In this document: in pieces, positions 7,778-15,832 of the stretch
Position numbering within the stretch: the stretch's first letter is position 1
Layout of the letters: each line of letters begins with the position of its first letter
Origin: Acidobacteriota bacterium
Lineage (GTDB): Bacteria; Acidobacteriota; Vicinamibacteria; Marinacidobacterales; Marinacidobacteraceae
Length of the DNA stretch: 39,353 nucleotides
NCBI GenBank assembly: GCA_028877265.1
Contig: JAPPGX010000127.1
Location: 1-39,353, forward strand
Direction: 5' to 3'
Made by a program: the position numbers and the translations under genes
The notes under the pieces: generated by a model
Databases searched by the model: none
Told to the model about the DNA's origin: nothing
Seen by the model: only the letters and a program-made list of their open reading frames with translations

Positions 7778-7811
7778 ACATCATGATGTCTAGTCAATGT
7801 GATGCTAAGAT
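7778..7811 (+). promoter_or_regulatory. VapB operator palindrome and extended -10 promoter
   Basis: ACATCATGATGT at 7778-7789 is a perfect 12-nt palindrome. A further GATGT half-site occurs at 7809-7813. TAAGAT at 7806-7811, preceded by TGC (7803-7805), is an extended -10 ending 6 nt before the GTG start at 7818. There is no SD. The layout fits autorepression of the antitoxin-toxin operon by its RHH antitoxin and a leaderless message. Confidence 0.55.
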
Positions 7812-7817
7812 GTCAGC

Positions 7818-8096
7818 GTGCGAACGACCCTGACGATTGACGACGACCTCGGACGAGTTCTTCGGGAGACCGCCCGCCACAGCGGCAGGTCGTTCAAGAG
7901 CGTGGTGAACGAGGTTCTCCGGCGCGGTATCGCCGTGGGCGAAAAGCCGGCGGCTCCCCGGGAACCCTTCCGGGTCGAATCGGCGCCCATGGGATTCGCT
8001 CCCGGAGTGGATGAGTTCAAGCTGAACCAGCTCGTGGACGAGCTGGAGGTGGACCGGTTCCTCCACAAGATGCGTCGGGACACCTCCGGTTCGTGA
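7818..8096 (+). CDS. vapB: Ribbon-helix-helix antitoxin (VapB-like)
   Basis: 92 aa. The N-terminus (RTTLTIDDDLGRVLRETA, then SFKSVVNEVLRRG) is a ribbon-helix-helix DNA-binding domain, with a beta strand in the first residues and two helices. The C-terminal half (about 45-92) is the less ordered part expected to wrap the toxin. The start is GTG at 7818. It overlaps the PIN toxin by 4 nt (GTGA), the usual antitoxin-first order with coupled translation. It neutralises the downstream toxin and probably represses the operon via the palindrome at 7778-7789. Confidence 0.85.
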   Translation: MRTTLTIDDDLGRVLRETARHSGRSFKSVVNEVLRRGIAVGEKPAAPREPFRVESAPMGFAPGVDEFKLNQLVDELEVDRFLHKMRRDTSGS

Positions 8097-8521
8097 TCGT
8101 CCCCGACGTCAACCTGCTGGTTTACGCCTACAACGAGGACGCATTCCTCCACGACCGGGCAAAGGCGTGGTGGGGAGCGTCCCTCTCCGGGACGGAACCG
8201 GTGGGACTCGCCTGGAGCGTCATGCTCGGCTTTGCGCGGGTGGTGTCGAATCGCCGGATTCTGACCGTCCCGATAGGGGTCGAGCGGGCGCTATACCACT
8301 GCCGGAAATGGCTCGCCCAGCCGCAGGTCCAAGTCCTGATACCCGGGCCGAGTCACCTGGATGTCCTGGCTGACCTGCTCCGGGGGCCCGCCGCTGTTTC
8401 CGCGTTGGTGCCCGACGCGCACCTCGCGGCCCTCGCCATCGAACATCAGGCAGAGTTGCACTCCAACGATTCGGATTTCGCTCGTTTCTCCGGATTGCGC
8501 TGGCGGAATCCGGTCGCCTGA
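8093..8521 (+). CDS. vapC: PIN-domain toxin ribonuclease (VapC-like)
   Basis: 142 aa PIN domain. The N-terminal acidic residue is in VPDVNLLVYAYNED (Asp5). The second is likely the Asp of LVPDAHLAALAIEH, and the third lies in SNDSDFARF near the C-terminus (SGLRWRNP). These metal-binding acids cleave RNA, often tRNA, in VapC toxins. Translation starts at GTG 8093 inside the antitoxin stop. The stop codon lies within the hairpin at 8520-8551 that separates it from the convergent Cys-rich protein gene. Confidence 0.88.
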   Translation: MIVPDVNLLVYAYNEDAFLHDRAKAWWGASLSGTEPVGLAWSVMLGFARVVSNRRILTVPIGVERALYHCRKWLAQPQVQVLIPGPSHLDVLADLLRGPAAVSALVPDAHLAALAIEHQAELHSNDSDFARFSGLRWRNPVA

Positions 8522-8551
8522 CCGACGGCGCACCCGCTCGGGGCGCCGGTC
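8520..8551. terminator. Bulged GC hairpin between convergent genes
   Basis: Paired arms are GACC/GGTC (8520-8523/8548-8551), GGCGC/GCGCC (8527-8531/8543-8547) and CCCG/CGGG (8533-8536/8539-8542), with a CT loop. It overlaps the vapC stop and ends next to the stop of the minus-strand gene. There is no U-tract, so it is a structural barrier or processing site rather than a classical intrinsic terminator. Confidence 0.45.
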
Positions 8552-8552
8552 G

Positions 8553-9005
8553 CTAGTCCGTCGAAGGGTGCGCGGGGCGCTCCTGGAACTCGAAATCCTC
8601 CTGGCAGCACCAGCAGGGTCCCGGGAGGTGCGAGGTGATGTTGCAGGTGAAGCAAAAGTAGTAGGGCTCGATCGTCTCGCCGTCCTGGATCGTGTAGAGG
8701 CGGATGATCTTGCCGAGCCCGTCCTCCTGCCAGAGCGCAACCTCCAGCGGATGCCGGCTCACCCGCTCGTCGGTGAGGATCTCGACGCGCAGGTCCGTCG
8801 GATCCAGCCGGTGGATCGTGCCGTCCGGCGTCTCGATTCCGAACTGCTCGCCGAAGGAGCAGTCCGCCACCGGTCCCGGCTCGCCGTCCCTCAGGCAGAC
8901 CGCGCGGCCGGCAACGATCACCTCGCGGCCGTCGCGGGCGGCTCTCGTGACCGCGGGAGCGGCGATCAGGAGGAGCGTCGCCCGGAGCGCATCGCGTCTT
9001 TGCAT
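8553..9005 (-). CDS. Small exported Cys-rich protein, unknown function
   Basis: 150 aa. The start MQRRDALRATLLLIAAPAV looks like a twin-arginine-type export signal (residues 1-22). The mature protein has seven Cys. C37 and C49 are near the N-terminus. C118, C121, C131, C133 and C134 form a C-x2-C-x9-C-x-CC cluster at the C-terminal end (YYFCFTCN through PCWCCQEDFEF). The cluster could bind a metal or be redox active, though I do not recognise the family. The start at 9005 is preferred over a longer upstream frame because the signal peptide begins there. An extended -10 lies 10 nt upstream. Confidence 0.65.
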   Translation of the reverse strand: MQRRDALRATLLLIAAPAVTRAARDGREVIVAGRAVCLRDGEPGPVADCSFGEQFGIETPDGTIHRLDPTDLRVEILTDERVSRHPLEVALWQEDGLGKIIRLYTIQDGETIEPYYFCFTCNITSHLPGPCWCCQEDFEFQERPAHPSTD

Positions 9006-9015
9006 GGGAAAGGGG

Positions 9016-9024
9016 AGATTAGCA
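9016..9024 (-). promoter_or_regulatory. Extended -10 (TGCTAATCT) for the Cys-rich protein gene
   Basis: On the minus strand TGCTAATCT ends 10 nt before the ATG at 9005. The intervening bases (CCCCTTTCCC) contain no Shine-Dalgarno. The transcript would have a leader of only a few nucleotides. Confidence 0.45.
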
Positions 9025-9363
9025 GGGGGGACGCTGGTTTTGCCGCAGTGGTCCCGTATGGACGCGCAAAGTCGGACCACAGGAGTCGCATTTGACGGGA
9101 GACCCTCGGAAGCGAATTAATGGCACTCCAATTCGGTCGCGGCCGTTGTCGGCACGCGACCAGGGAGAGCTACCGCGGCATGAACCGAAGCAACCTGTCC
9201 GCTGGACGGTGCGCTTTGGTTCAAGCGGGCGTCGCGGGCCGCCTCCGGGCGGGCTCTCCATTGCGTTCATGGACGGATCGCGTTCCTCCGGTTGACCGGT
9301 TGCGCGACTGCATCTGTCCGTAGCGCCTCCTCACAGGCGCGCTTACCCAGAAAGGAGACGGGT
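9025..9363 (+). other. Long untranslated region upstream of the TonB receptor operon
   Basis: About 340 nt with no convincing gene on either strand. It should hold the promoter of the plus-strand operon. TTGACC at 9292-9297 is a possible -35 but lacks a good -10. A 6-bp hairpin (9323-9328/9335-9340) lies just before the AAAGGAGA Shine-Dalgarno at about 9351-9358 and could influence translation. Confidence 0.4.
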
Positions 9364-12216
9364 ATGAATTTCGGTAACTGCATCGGGGCGAGGCCCTTGG
9401 CGGTGCTGTTCGCAGCGCTGCTCGTCGGAGTGGCCGTCACCGCGGCCGCCCAGGAAGCAGGCGTCTACGGGCGGGTAACCGACGCCACGGGGGACGCGTT
9501 GCCCGGAGTGACCGTCACGGTCACGAACGCCGAAACCGGGCTGCAGCGGACGGTGACCTCCGGAGCGGACGGCCTGTACCAGGCGCCCTCCCTTCCCGTC
9601 GGCACCTACTCGGTGATGGCGAGCCTCGACGGGTTCCAGACCGTCACCAACGAGGGCCTGCGGCTCCAGGTGGCGCAGCAGGTGACGCTCAACATCTCGC
9701 TGGAGCTGGCCGGAGTCGAGGAGGCGGTCACCGTCACGGCATCGGCTCCCCTCATCGAGTCCCGGCAGGCGGACTTCTCCACCGTCATCACCGAGGAACA
9801 GGTGGAGGTCCTGCCGATGCAGGGACGGAAGTGGCTCGATCTCGCCACCCTGAGTCCCGCCACCAGCCAGGACGCGATCCGCGGCGTCTACTACAACAAC
9901 GTCAACATCGGCGCCGGGGTCACCTTCTACTCGAACGGCTTCTACGTGGACGGGGTCAGCAACAACTGGCAGCAGCAGGGCGAGCCGCGGCAGGACTTCC
10001 CCCAGGAAGGCATCGCCGAGTTCAAGGTCCAGGCGTTCAACGCCAGCGCCGACTTCGGCTTCGCGCAGGGCGGCTACCTGAACGTGGTCACCAAGAGCGG
10101 GACGAACCGGATCAGCGGCAGCGCGTTCGAGTTCTTCCGCACCAAGGCGCTCAACTCGAAGACGGTGCTCCAGGACGAAAAGCCCGATTTCTCCCGCCAC
10201 CAGTTCGGCGGGTCACTCGGGGGTCCGATCGTCGAGGACAAGGCTCACTTCTACGTTTCCGCCGAGTACACCGACGAGTCCTCCTTCTTCACCGTGAACA
10301 CCGGCGGCGTGTTTCCCTCGGAAGAGGGCACGTTCGAGAAGCCGGACTGGAACTTCATGGGGTTCGCGCGCCTCGACTACGCCATCAACGACGACCATCG
10401 GCTGTTCGTGCGCTACGCGCACCACAACAACGAACTGACCCACCGCGGCTCCGGCGGCATCCGGGCGGCGAGCAGCGGCTTCAGCTTCGGGGCCCCCCGG
10501 CACTCACTGGTGTTGGGCGAGACCTGGTTCCTGAGCCCGAACACTTTCAACGACTTCCGGGTCCAGGTGGCGCACGCGACCTACATCGGCTGGCCTCCCG
10601 GACACCAGAAATGGAGCGCCTCCGGCGAGTTCCCGGCCGAGCGCGTGGATGTCGGACCGCTCATCAACCGCCCCAGTCTCCGCACCGGGAGTCAGTCCGC
10701 CTTCCTGGGACCGGAACTCCACATCCAGGTCAAGAACGACGTGTCCCACTACGTGGGGGGCCACGAGTTGAAGCTCGGCGTGGACCTCACGTTCATTGAC
10801 TGGGAACCGGACAACGTCGGCGTCGCCGAAGAGTGGTGGTTCTCCTCCGACGCACCGTTCGACCCGAACGATCCGTCCACCCACCCCGACCGGTTCCGGC
10901 AGCGGCTTCTGCCCCGCTACGACGATTTCGAGAACACGGAACACTCCGTCTACATCAGCGATACCTGGATCGTGAACCCTCGGCTCACGTTGAACCTCGG
11001 CCTCCGCTACGACCTCCAGCAGGGCGTCTGGAACGAGAACCTGCTCGAGGAAACGGTGCCCGAAATCCTGGTCCGGGACCGGGTCGTGCGTCCGGCCGGC
11101 CGGCTCGATCCGTCCCTCTTCCCGTTCTATGACAACAGCACCCGCGGGGACAACGACAACTTCGGCCCTCGGCTGGGATTCGTGTGGGACCCGACCGGGG
11201 ACGGCCGGCAGTCGGTGCGGGCCGCCTGGGGCGTCTTCTACAACCGCTACCGGGCCAATGGCGCGCCCCGCGCCGAGCGGAACCCGGAGGACCTGCTGGT
11301 CGTGATCCAGAACCCCAGCTATCCCGATCCGTATGAGGGGCAGGATCCCTTCGAGGTGGCCCGTTCCCAGCGCAACTACTCCATCCAGGGCAACGAAAAC
11401 CGGACGCCCTACACCAACCAGTACAGCGTGGGCTACAGCGTCCAGCTCGGGGACGACCTGAGCGTCAGCGTGGACGGCATCGCGGCCGACGGTTTCAACC
11501 AGCACACCCAACTCGACTTCAACTACCCGGCGACGGCGGGAGGGGTCCGGCCCTACGCCCCCATCGGCCGCGTCACCGCCGGAATGACCGACGGCGAAAT
11601 GAAGTACCGGGCGCTGTCGGGCCGGGTGACGAAGCGGCTCGCGAACAACTGGCAGATGCTCGGCTCCTACACGCTCGCCGACGTGCAGGCCGACTCGGAG
11701 ACCTTCCCCGCGGACCACTTCAACCGCGCTTCCGACTACGGGCACGTGCCCGCGGACCGGCGTCACCGGCTGACCGTCAGCGGCCTGGCGATGCTCCCCG
11801 GGGGTGTCAACCTGAGCGGCATCGTCCGCTACCAGAGCGCCCTGCCGTTCAACGTCACGGCGGGGAGCGACCTGAACGGCGACGGCATCGGCGGGGACCG
11901 GCCGCCGGGGATCAATCTCCGCGACGGTTGCCGGGACCTCGACCTGAACGCTGCGAACGCCTACCGGACCGCGAACGGGCTGTCGACCGTTTCTTCGGTC
12001 GAGTGTCCCGCCTACGCCACCGTGGACGTGCTGGCGGCGAAGGAGTTCCGTTTCGGGGACAACACCTACGCCGAGGCCATCTTCCAGGTGTTCAACCTGC
12101 TGAACCGCGCCAACTACTTCCCGCCGAACGGGAACCTCCGCTCCGGAGGCTTCGGGCAGTCGACACGCGTGGCCGAGGCCCGGCAGATCGAGCTGGCGCT
12201 CCGGATCCGCTTTTAG
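9364..12216 (+). CDS. TonB-dependent receptor, Oar-like, with N-terminal CarboxypepD_reg-like domain
   Basis: 950 aa outer-membrane protein. Signal peptide about 1-29 (ends AAAQE). Residues about 31-115 form a carboxypeptidase-regulatory-like/Cna-B beta sandwich (GVYGRVTDATGDALPGVTV, then SLPVGTYSV). A plug domain follows (about 120-250: TVTASAPLIESRQADFSTVI, EEQVEVLPMQGR, and GGYLNVVTKSGTN). The rest is a 22-strand-type barrel with Oar-like blocks (SGSAFEFFR, GGSLGGPIVEDKAHFYVS) and a C-terminal aromatic ending in RIRF, the outer-membrane insertion signal. The ATG has a strong AAAGGAGA SD. As first gene of a co-directional run of exported peptidases and hydrolases, it likely imports or surface-binds their substrate or product, probably peptides. 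Confidence 0.93.
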   Translation: MNFGNCIGARPLAVLFAALLVGVAVTAAAQEAGVYGRVTDATGDALPGVTVTVTNAETGLQRTVTSGADGLYQAPSLPVGTYSVMASLDGFQTVTNEGLRLQVAQQVTLNISLELAGVEEAVTVTASAPLIESRQADFSTVITEEQVEVLPMQGRKWLDLATLSPATSQDAIRGVYYNNVNIGAGVTFYSNGFYVDGVSNNWQQQGEPRQDFPQEGIAEFKVQAFNASADFGFAQGGYLNVVTKSGTNRISGSAFEFFRTKALNSKTVLQDEKPDFSRHQFGGSLGGPIVEDKAHFYVSAEYTDESSFFTVNTGGVFPSEEGTFEKPDWNFMGFARLDYAINDDHRLFVRYAHHNNELTHRGSGGIRAASSGFSFGAPRHSLVLGETWFLSPNTFNDFRVQVAHATYIGWPPGHQKWSASGEFPAERVDVGPLINRPSLRTGSQSAFLGPELHIQVKNDVSHYVGGHELKLGVDLTFIDWEPDNVGVAEEWWFSSDAPFDPNDPSTHPDRFRQRLLPRYDDFENTEHSVYISDTWIVNPRLTLNLGLRYDLQQGVWNENLLEETVPEILVRDRVVRPAGRLDPSLFPFYDNSTRGDNDNFGPRLGFVWDPTGDGRQSVRAAWGVFYNRYRANGAPRAERNPEDLLVVIQNPSYPDPYEGQDPFEVARSQRNYSIQGNENRTPYTNQYSVGYSVQLGDDLSVSVDGIAADGFNQHTQLDFNYPATAGGVRPYAPIGRVTAGMTDGEMKYRALSGRVTKRLANNWQMLGSYTLADVQADSETFPADHFNRASDYGHVPADRRHRLTVSGLAMLPGGVNLSGIVRYQSALPFNVTAGSDLNGDGIGGDRPPGINLRDGCRDLDLNAANAYRTANGLSTVSSVECPAYATVDVLAAKEFRFGDNTYAEAIFQVFNLLNRANYFPPNGNLRSGGFGQSTRVAEARQIELALRIRF

Positions 12217-12230
12217 GCCGACTCACTCCT

Positions 12231-12258
12231 GACGCGGCCCTCTCCGGAGGGCCGCGTC
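12231..12258 (+). promoter_or_regulatory. 12-bp hairpin with UCCG tetraloop between receptor and tldD-like genes
   Basis: Perfect 12-bp GC-rich stem (arms 12231-12242 and 12247-12258). It is closed by C(UCCG)G, a member of the exceptionally stable UNCG tetraloop class. No U-tract follows. It lies 14 nt after the receptor stop and 21 nt before the next start, so it may stabilise the receptor mRNA 3' end or reduce read-through into the peptidase genes. Confidence 0.65.
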
Positions 12259-12279
12259 ACTGGACTTGGGGAGGGCACC

Positions 12280-13899
12280 ATGGACATCACCCGTCGCCAA
12301 TTCGTCCGCCTCTGCGGAGGCACGGCGGCCGTCGTGCTGCCCTTTGGGCTGACCCGGTGCGCCGCCTCCCGGCCGGCCCACGAACTGATCGAGGACGTCG
12401 AGTGGAAGAAGGGGCTCGCGGACGCCTCCCTCCGGGTCGCCAACAGCCGGGGCGCGACCTTCGCCGACGTGCGGGTGGTACGGAACCTCATCCAGACCAT
12501 CGCCGCCGATGATCAGGCGATCAAGGGGGTCCCGGGAGAGTGGCACTACGGGTCCTCACCGGAGCACGTGCTGGAGAAGGTGGACATCGGGTTCAACGTC
12601 CGGGTGCTGAAGGACGGCGCCTGGGGGTTCGCCGCCAGTCCTGTCCTCAGCGAGGACGAGGCGGTCGCGGTGGCCGGACTGGCGTGCGACCTGGCGGAGA
12701 AGGCCGCAACGACGATCCCGGAGCCCATCCGGCTGGTGCCGGAGCCGGTGCACGTGGATACCTGGGTCACGCCGCACGAGGAAGACCCGTTCACCGTGCC
12801 GCTCGACGAGAAGGTCGCCCTCCTGCTCCGGATCAACGAAGAGGTGCGGCGGAACCCCCAGACGGATCGGGCCTTCTCCTGGCTCGACTTCTGGGACGAG
12901 AACAAGTTCTACATGAACTCGGAGGGCGCCGAGATCCAGCAGCGCCTCGTCCGCTCCGACGGGTCCTTCTTCGCCCGCGCCCACGTGGACGGGGTGACCG
13001 CGCAGCGGCGGTTCTTCATCAACCCGCTGAACATCGGCTACGAGTACATCCGCGGCCTCAACCTCCCCAGCCACGCCGAGCGGATCGCCGCCGAAGCGGT
13101 CGAGAAGGCCAAGGCCCCGCTGATCGACTTCAGCGGCCAGCTGGACGTGGTCATGGACCCGCAGAACATCTGTCTCTTCGAGCACGAGACCATCGGGCAC
13201 CCCACCGAGCTGAACCGGACGGTGCTCGTCGAGACGAACTTCGCGGGAAGCACCTTCCTCGCCCCCGAAGACATGGGGAGCTACGAGTTCGGCTCCCCGG
13301 TCATGAACTTCGTGGGCGACCGCAGCCGCCCGATGCTCCGTTCCACCTGCGGCTACGACGACGAGGGCGTCAAGACGCAGGAGTGGGACGTGGTGCGGGA
13401 GGGAAAGCTGGTGGGTTTCCAGACCACCCGGGAGTTCGCCACCTACGTGGGGGAAGAGGCGAGCCGCGGCTGCTGCATGACCGAGTCCTGGGACCGGGTG
13501 CCGCAGGGACGCATGCCGAACCTGAGCCTCGAACCCGGCGGCCAGGACGCCCCCTCGCCGGAAGAGCTCATCGCCGACACCCGGCGCGGGCTGCTCTTCC
13601 GCGGGTTCTCGAGCCGGATCGTCCAGGACTACCAGCGGCGCTACCACACCTACACGGGGAACGCCGTCTGGGAGATCGAAAACGGCCGGACGACCCGGAT
13701 GCTCCGCGGCGCCCACTACTACGGGCAGAACCCGGGCGAGCTCTGGCACCGGCTGGAGACGGTCACGAACCCGGCTTCCTGGGAGCCGGCGGCGCTCGAT
13801 TCGGACGACATCGGACAGCCGACCCAGCGGAACCACAACACCCACGGGGCGCCCTGGGCGCGGTTCCGCAACCTGAATGTGGGAGGGCCGGGGAGTTGA
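12280..13899 (+). CDS. Exported TldD-family metalloprotease
   Basis: 539 aa. The N-terminus (MDITRRQFVRLCGGTAAVVLP) is a clear twin-arginine signal, absent from cytosolic TldD of E. coli and responsible for much of the extra length. The zinc motif HExxxH is present as HETIGH (residues 302-307), followed by PTELNR. TldD-typical segments include GSYEFGSPVMNFVGD and, near the end, IGQPTQ. I see no Cys in the last ~140 residues, where the E. coli enzyme has its third zinc ligand; the last Cys pair is C398-C399 (RGCC). TldD/TldE heterodimers cleave unfolded peptides through an internal cavity. The TTGA overlap with the next gene supports a TldD/TldE pair. The SD is GGGGAGGG before the ATG. Confidence 0.88.
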   Translation: MDITRRQFVRLCGGTAAVVLPFGLTRCAASRPAHELIEDVEWKKGLADASLRVANSRGATFADVRVVRNLIQTIAADDQAIKGVPGEWHYGSSPEHVLEKVDIGFNVRVLKDGAWGFAASPVLSEDEAVAVAGLACDLAEKAATTIPEPIRLVPEPVHVDTWVTPHEEDPFTVPLDEKVALLLRINEEVRRNPQTDRAFSWLDFWDENKFYMNSEGAEIQQRLVRSDGSFFARAHVDGVTAQRRFFINPLNIGYEYIRGLNLPSHAERIAAEAVEKAKAPLIDFSGQLDVVMDPQNICLFEHETIGHPTELNRTVLVETNFAGSTFLAPEDMGSYEFGSPVMNFVGDRSRPMLRSTCGYDDEGVKTQEWDVVREGKLVGFQTTREFATYVGEEASRGCCMTESWDRVPQGRMPNLSLEPGGQDAPSPEELIADTRRGLLFRGFSSRIVQDYQRRYHTYTGNAVWEIENGRTTRMLRGAHYYGQNPGELWHRLETVTNPASWEPAALDSDDIGQPTQRNHNTHGAPWARFRNLNVGGPGS

Positions 13900-15245
13900 T
13901 CCTGACGGAAGCCGAAGTCCGCGAGATCTTCGACACCGGCTTCGCCGCGGCCACGGCCGACGAGGTCGAACTCACGATGGCGTGGTACCACGAGGTGAAC
14001 CGGGAGGTGGTCTGCGGGTCCACCAAGGTCATCCGCTTCTCGAACAGCTACATCCGGGACGACACGGTCGTGATGCCCTGCCACCCGCTGCAGATCCACG
14101 TGGCCTTCGGCAACCGGGAGGGCGCCGCGATCACGAACCAGCTCGACCCCGCCGGCATCACGGACGCCGTGGCCCGCGCCGAGGCGATCGCTCGGGCGGC
14201 CGCCCCGAACGAGTCCCACCGGCCGCTCCACGGGCCGCAGGAGTACCCCGAGATCCCCGGTTTCGACGAGGCGACCGCGGCGCTCACCGACGAGGAGCGC
14301 CACGAGGCGGTGGCCGGCGTCATCGAGCGTCTGCAGGCGGACAACCTGAACGGCTCGGGCTACTTCCACGTCGACGACACGCTGGAGGCGCACGCGAACA
14401 GCGCCGGCGCCTGGTTCTACCGGCGCGCGACCAAGACCGGCTACGCGGTCACCGTGCGCTCGGACGCCACCACCGGGCGCGAGTCGAGCCGGATCGGCTC
14501 CGGCTGGGCGGCGGCGGGAGACCTCCGGCGCTTCGCCGACCTGGACATCCCCGGGCTGACCGACGTCGCGATCCGGAAGGCGCTCGGTTCGGTGGACCCG
14601 CAACCCTTCGAGATGGGGCCGCACACCGTCGTCCTGGAACCGTCGGCCGCCGCTTCCTTCATCGGCCTCCTGATGCGGCTCTGGAGCGGATCGGCCCGCA
14701 CCGTGGGCGCCTGGGGGACCCCGTCCGAGGCGGGCGCCCGGGTGGCGAGCGAACATCTCAACCTCCGCACCCAACCTGGCCATCCGCAGATCATGGGGAG
14801 CCCCTACGGTCCCGGCGGCATGCCGCTCGGGGAACGGGTCTGGGTCGAGGACGGCGTGCTCCGCAACGTGCCGGGCGGGGAGAACGGCCCTGCGGTCCAC
14901 CTGGTAGGGGACGGTGCGTCGAAGTCGCTCGAAGACGTGATCGCGGGCGTGGACCGGGGGATCCTGATGACCCAGAACTGGAACACCATGCTCCGGACCA
15001 TCGATCCGCCGCACGTCAACGGGATGACGCGGAACGGCCTCTTCCGGATCGAGGACGGCCAGCTCGCCGGCCCGCTCCAGAACGCCTGGTATTCGCTGCG
15101 GCTCGACGAGTTTGCAAACAACATCGAGGACGCGTCACGTCCCTACAACGCGGCGAGCTTCGGGTCCTCGGGCCTGAACGGCAACCTGATGCCGGCGCTC
15201 CGGGTCGCGAACTTCAACTTCTACCGGCCTTCGGAGGCGGTGTGA
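13896..15245 (+). CDS. TldE/PmbA-like partner protein
   Basis: 449 aa, the same size as E. coli TldE (PmbA). It has the family fold: an N-terminal domain with a long helix-rich middle, then ESSRIGSGWAAAG, a VLEPSAAASFIGLLM segment where TldD would have HExxxH, a GSPYGPGGMPLGERVW block, and TQNWNTMLRTIDP near the end. As expected for TldE it has no HExxxH. The start is taken as TTG at 13896, which overlaps the tldD-like stop (TTGA) and is preceded by GGAGGG. Unlike its partner it has no export signal at this start. If the pair acts outside the cytoplasm, it must be carried out with TldD, as folded hitch-hiking through Tat would allow. Confidence 0.85.
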   Translation: MILTEAEVREIFDTGFAAATADEVELTMAWYHEVNREVVCGSTKVIRFSNSYIRDDTVVMPCHPLQIHVAFGNREGAAITNQLDPAGITDAVARAEAIARAAAPNESHRPLHGPQEYPEIPGFDEATAALTDEERHEAVAGVIERLQADNLNGSGYFHVDDTLEAHANSAGAWFYRRATKTGYAVTVRSDATTGRESSRIGSGWAAAGDLRRFADLDIPGLTDVAIRKALGSVDPQPFEMGPHTVVLEPSAAASFIGLLMRLWSGSARTVGAWGTPSEAGARVASEHLNLRTQPGHPQIMGSPYGPGGMPLGERVWVEDGVLRNVPGGENGPAVHLVGDGASKSLEDVIAGVDRGILMTQNWNTMLRTIDPPHVNGMTRNGLFRIEDGQLAGPLQNAWYSLRLDEFANNIEDASRPYNAASFGSSGLNGNLMPALRVANFNFYRPSEAV

Positions 15246-15273
15246 GATCCGAAGAACTCAGGGGAGATCCAAT

Positions 15274-15786
15274 ATGAAGACCACCGATCTGTTGCTGCTC
15301 GCGGCGAGTGCTGCGCTCTTGCTGGCCGCTTGCACCCCGGCGCCCCCGATGGAAGAGGAGGACGAGGGCACCCTCATCACCGGGGTCTGGGCCTTCGTCT
15401 CGGAGACGAACACCGAGACGGGGGAGCTGGTCCGGGACGACTCGACCTGGAGCGGGATCTGGGTCTTCACGAACGGCTACCACTGCCTGGCCCGCATGGA
15501 CAACAACCGCGTCGCGCGCTCGGCCGCGGAACTCGCGGAACTCACCCCCGAGGAACAGGTGGCGCACTACGAACAACTCCTCAACTACTCCGGGACCGCC
15601 GGCACCTACCAGATCGAGGGGGACACCCTCCGGCGCCAGTGGGACGTCAGCCTGGGGCCGGACATCATCGGACTGGAGTCGGTCGCGAAGGTCCGGGTGG
15701 AGGGCGACCGGATGTTCGTGGACCTGCCCCGGCGCACCGAGGAGTCGGGCCCCGCGGTCCAGGTGATCTATCGTCGGCTCGAGTAA
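15274..15786 (+). CDS. Lipocalin-like lipoprotein
   Basis: 170 aa. Signal peptide II: LLLAASAALLLAACTPAPP has a lipobox ending in Cys20, so the mature protein is lipid-anchored. An acidic linker (MEEEDEG) follows, then a beta-rich domain starting LITGVWAFVSETN with a TGELVRDDSTWSGIWVFTNGYHCLAR block. It resembles the lipocalin-like domains (TGxW start, strand-rich) of many secreted Acidobacteriota proteins. It probably binds a small hydrophobic ligand, which is inferred from the fold only. It follows tldE by 28 nt with an SD (AGGGGAGA). The promoterless spacing places it in the same operon. Confidence 0.75.
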   Translation: MKTTDLLLLAASAALLLAACTPAPPMEEEDEGTLITGVWAFVSETNTETGELVRDDSTWSGIWVFTNGYHCLARMDNNRVARSAAELAELTPEEQVAHYEQLLNYSGTAGTYQIEGDTLRRQWDVSLGPDIIGLESVAKVRVEGDRMFVDLPRRTEESGPAVQVIYRRLE

Positions 15787-15832
15787 CGCGAAGGCTCGGC
15801 CCCGATCGTCCCTTCGGAAGAAAGGAGCAACG

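Noticed and set aside
7818..8521. Start of a defence island because two TA modules occur in the window
   Set aside because: The neighbours are housekeeping and exported-enzyme genes. There is no restriction, CRISPR, CBASS or other defence gene.
9025..9363. Short frames in the gap before the TonB receptor
   Set aside because: All are Arg/Pro/Gly-rich, lack an SD and show no family resemblance.
12540..15245. Apparent 901-codon plus-strand protein containing TldE
   Set aside because: The first ~450 codons are the out-of-frame shadow of the tldD-like gene. Coding begins at TTG 13896 with an SD and a TTGA overlap.
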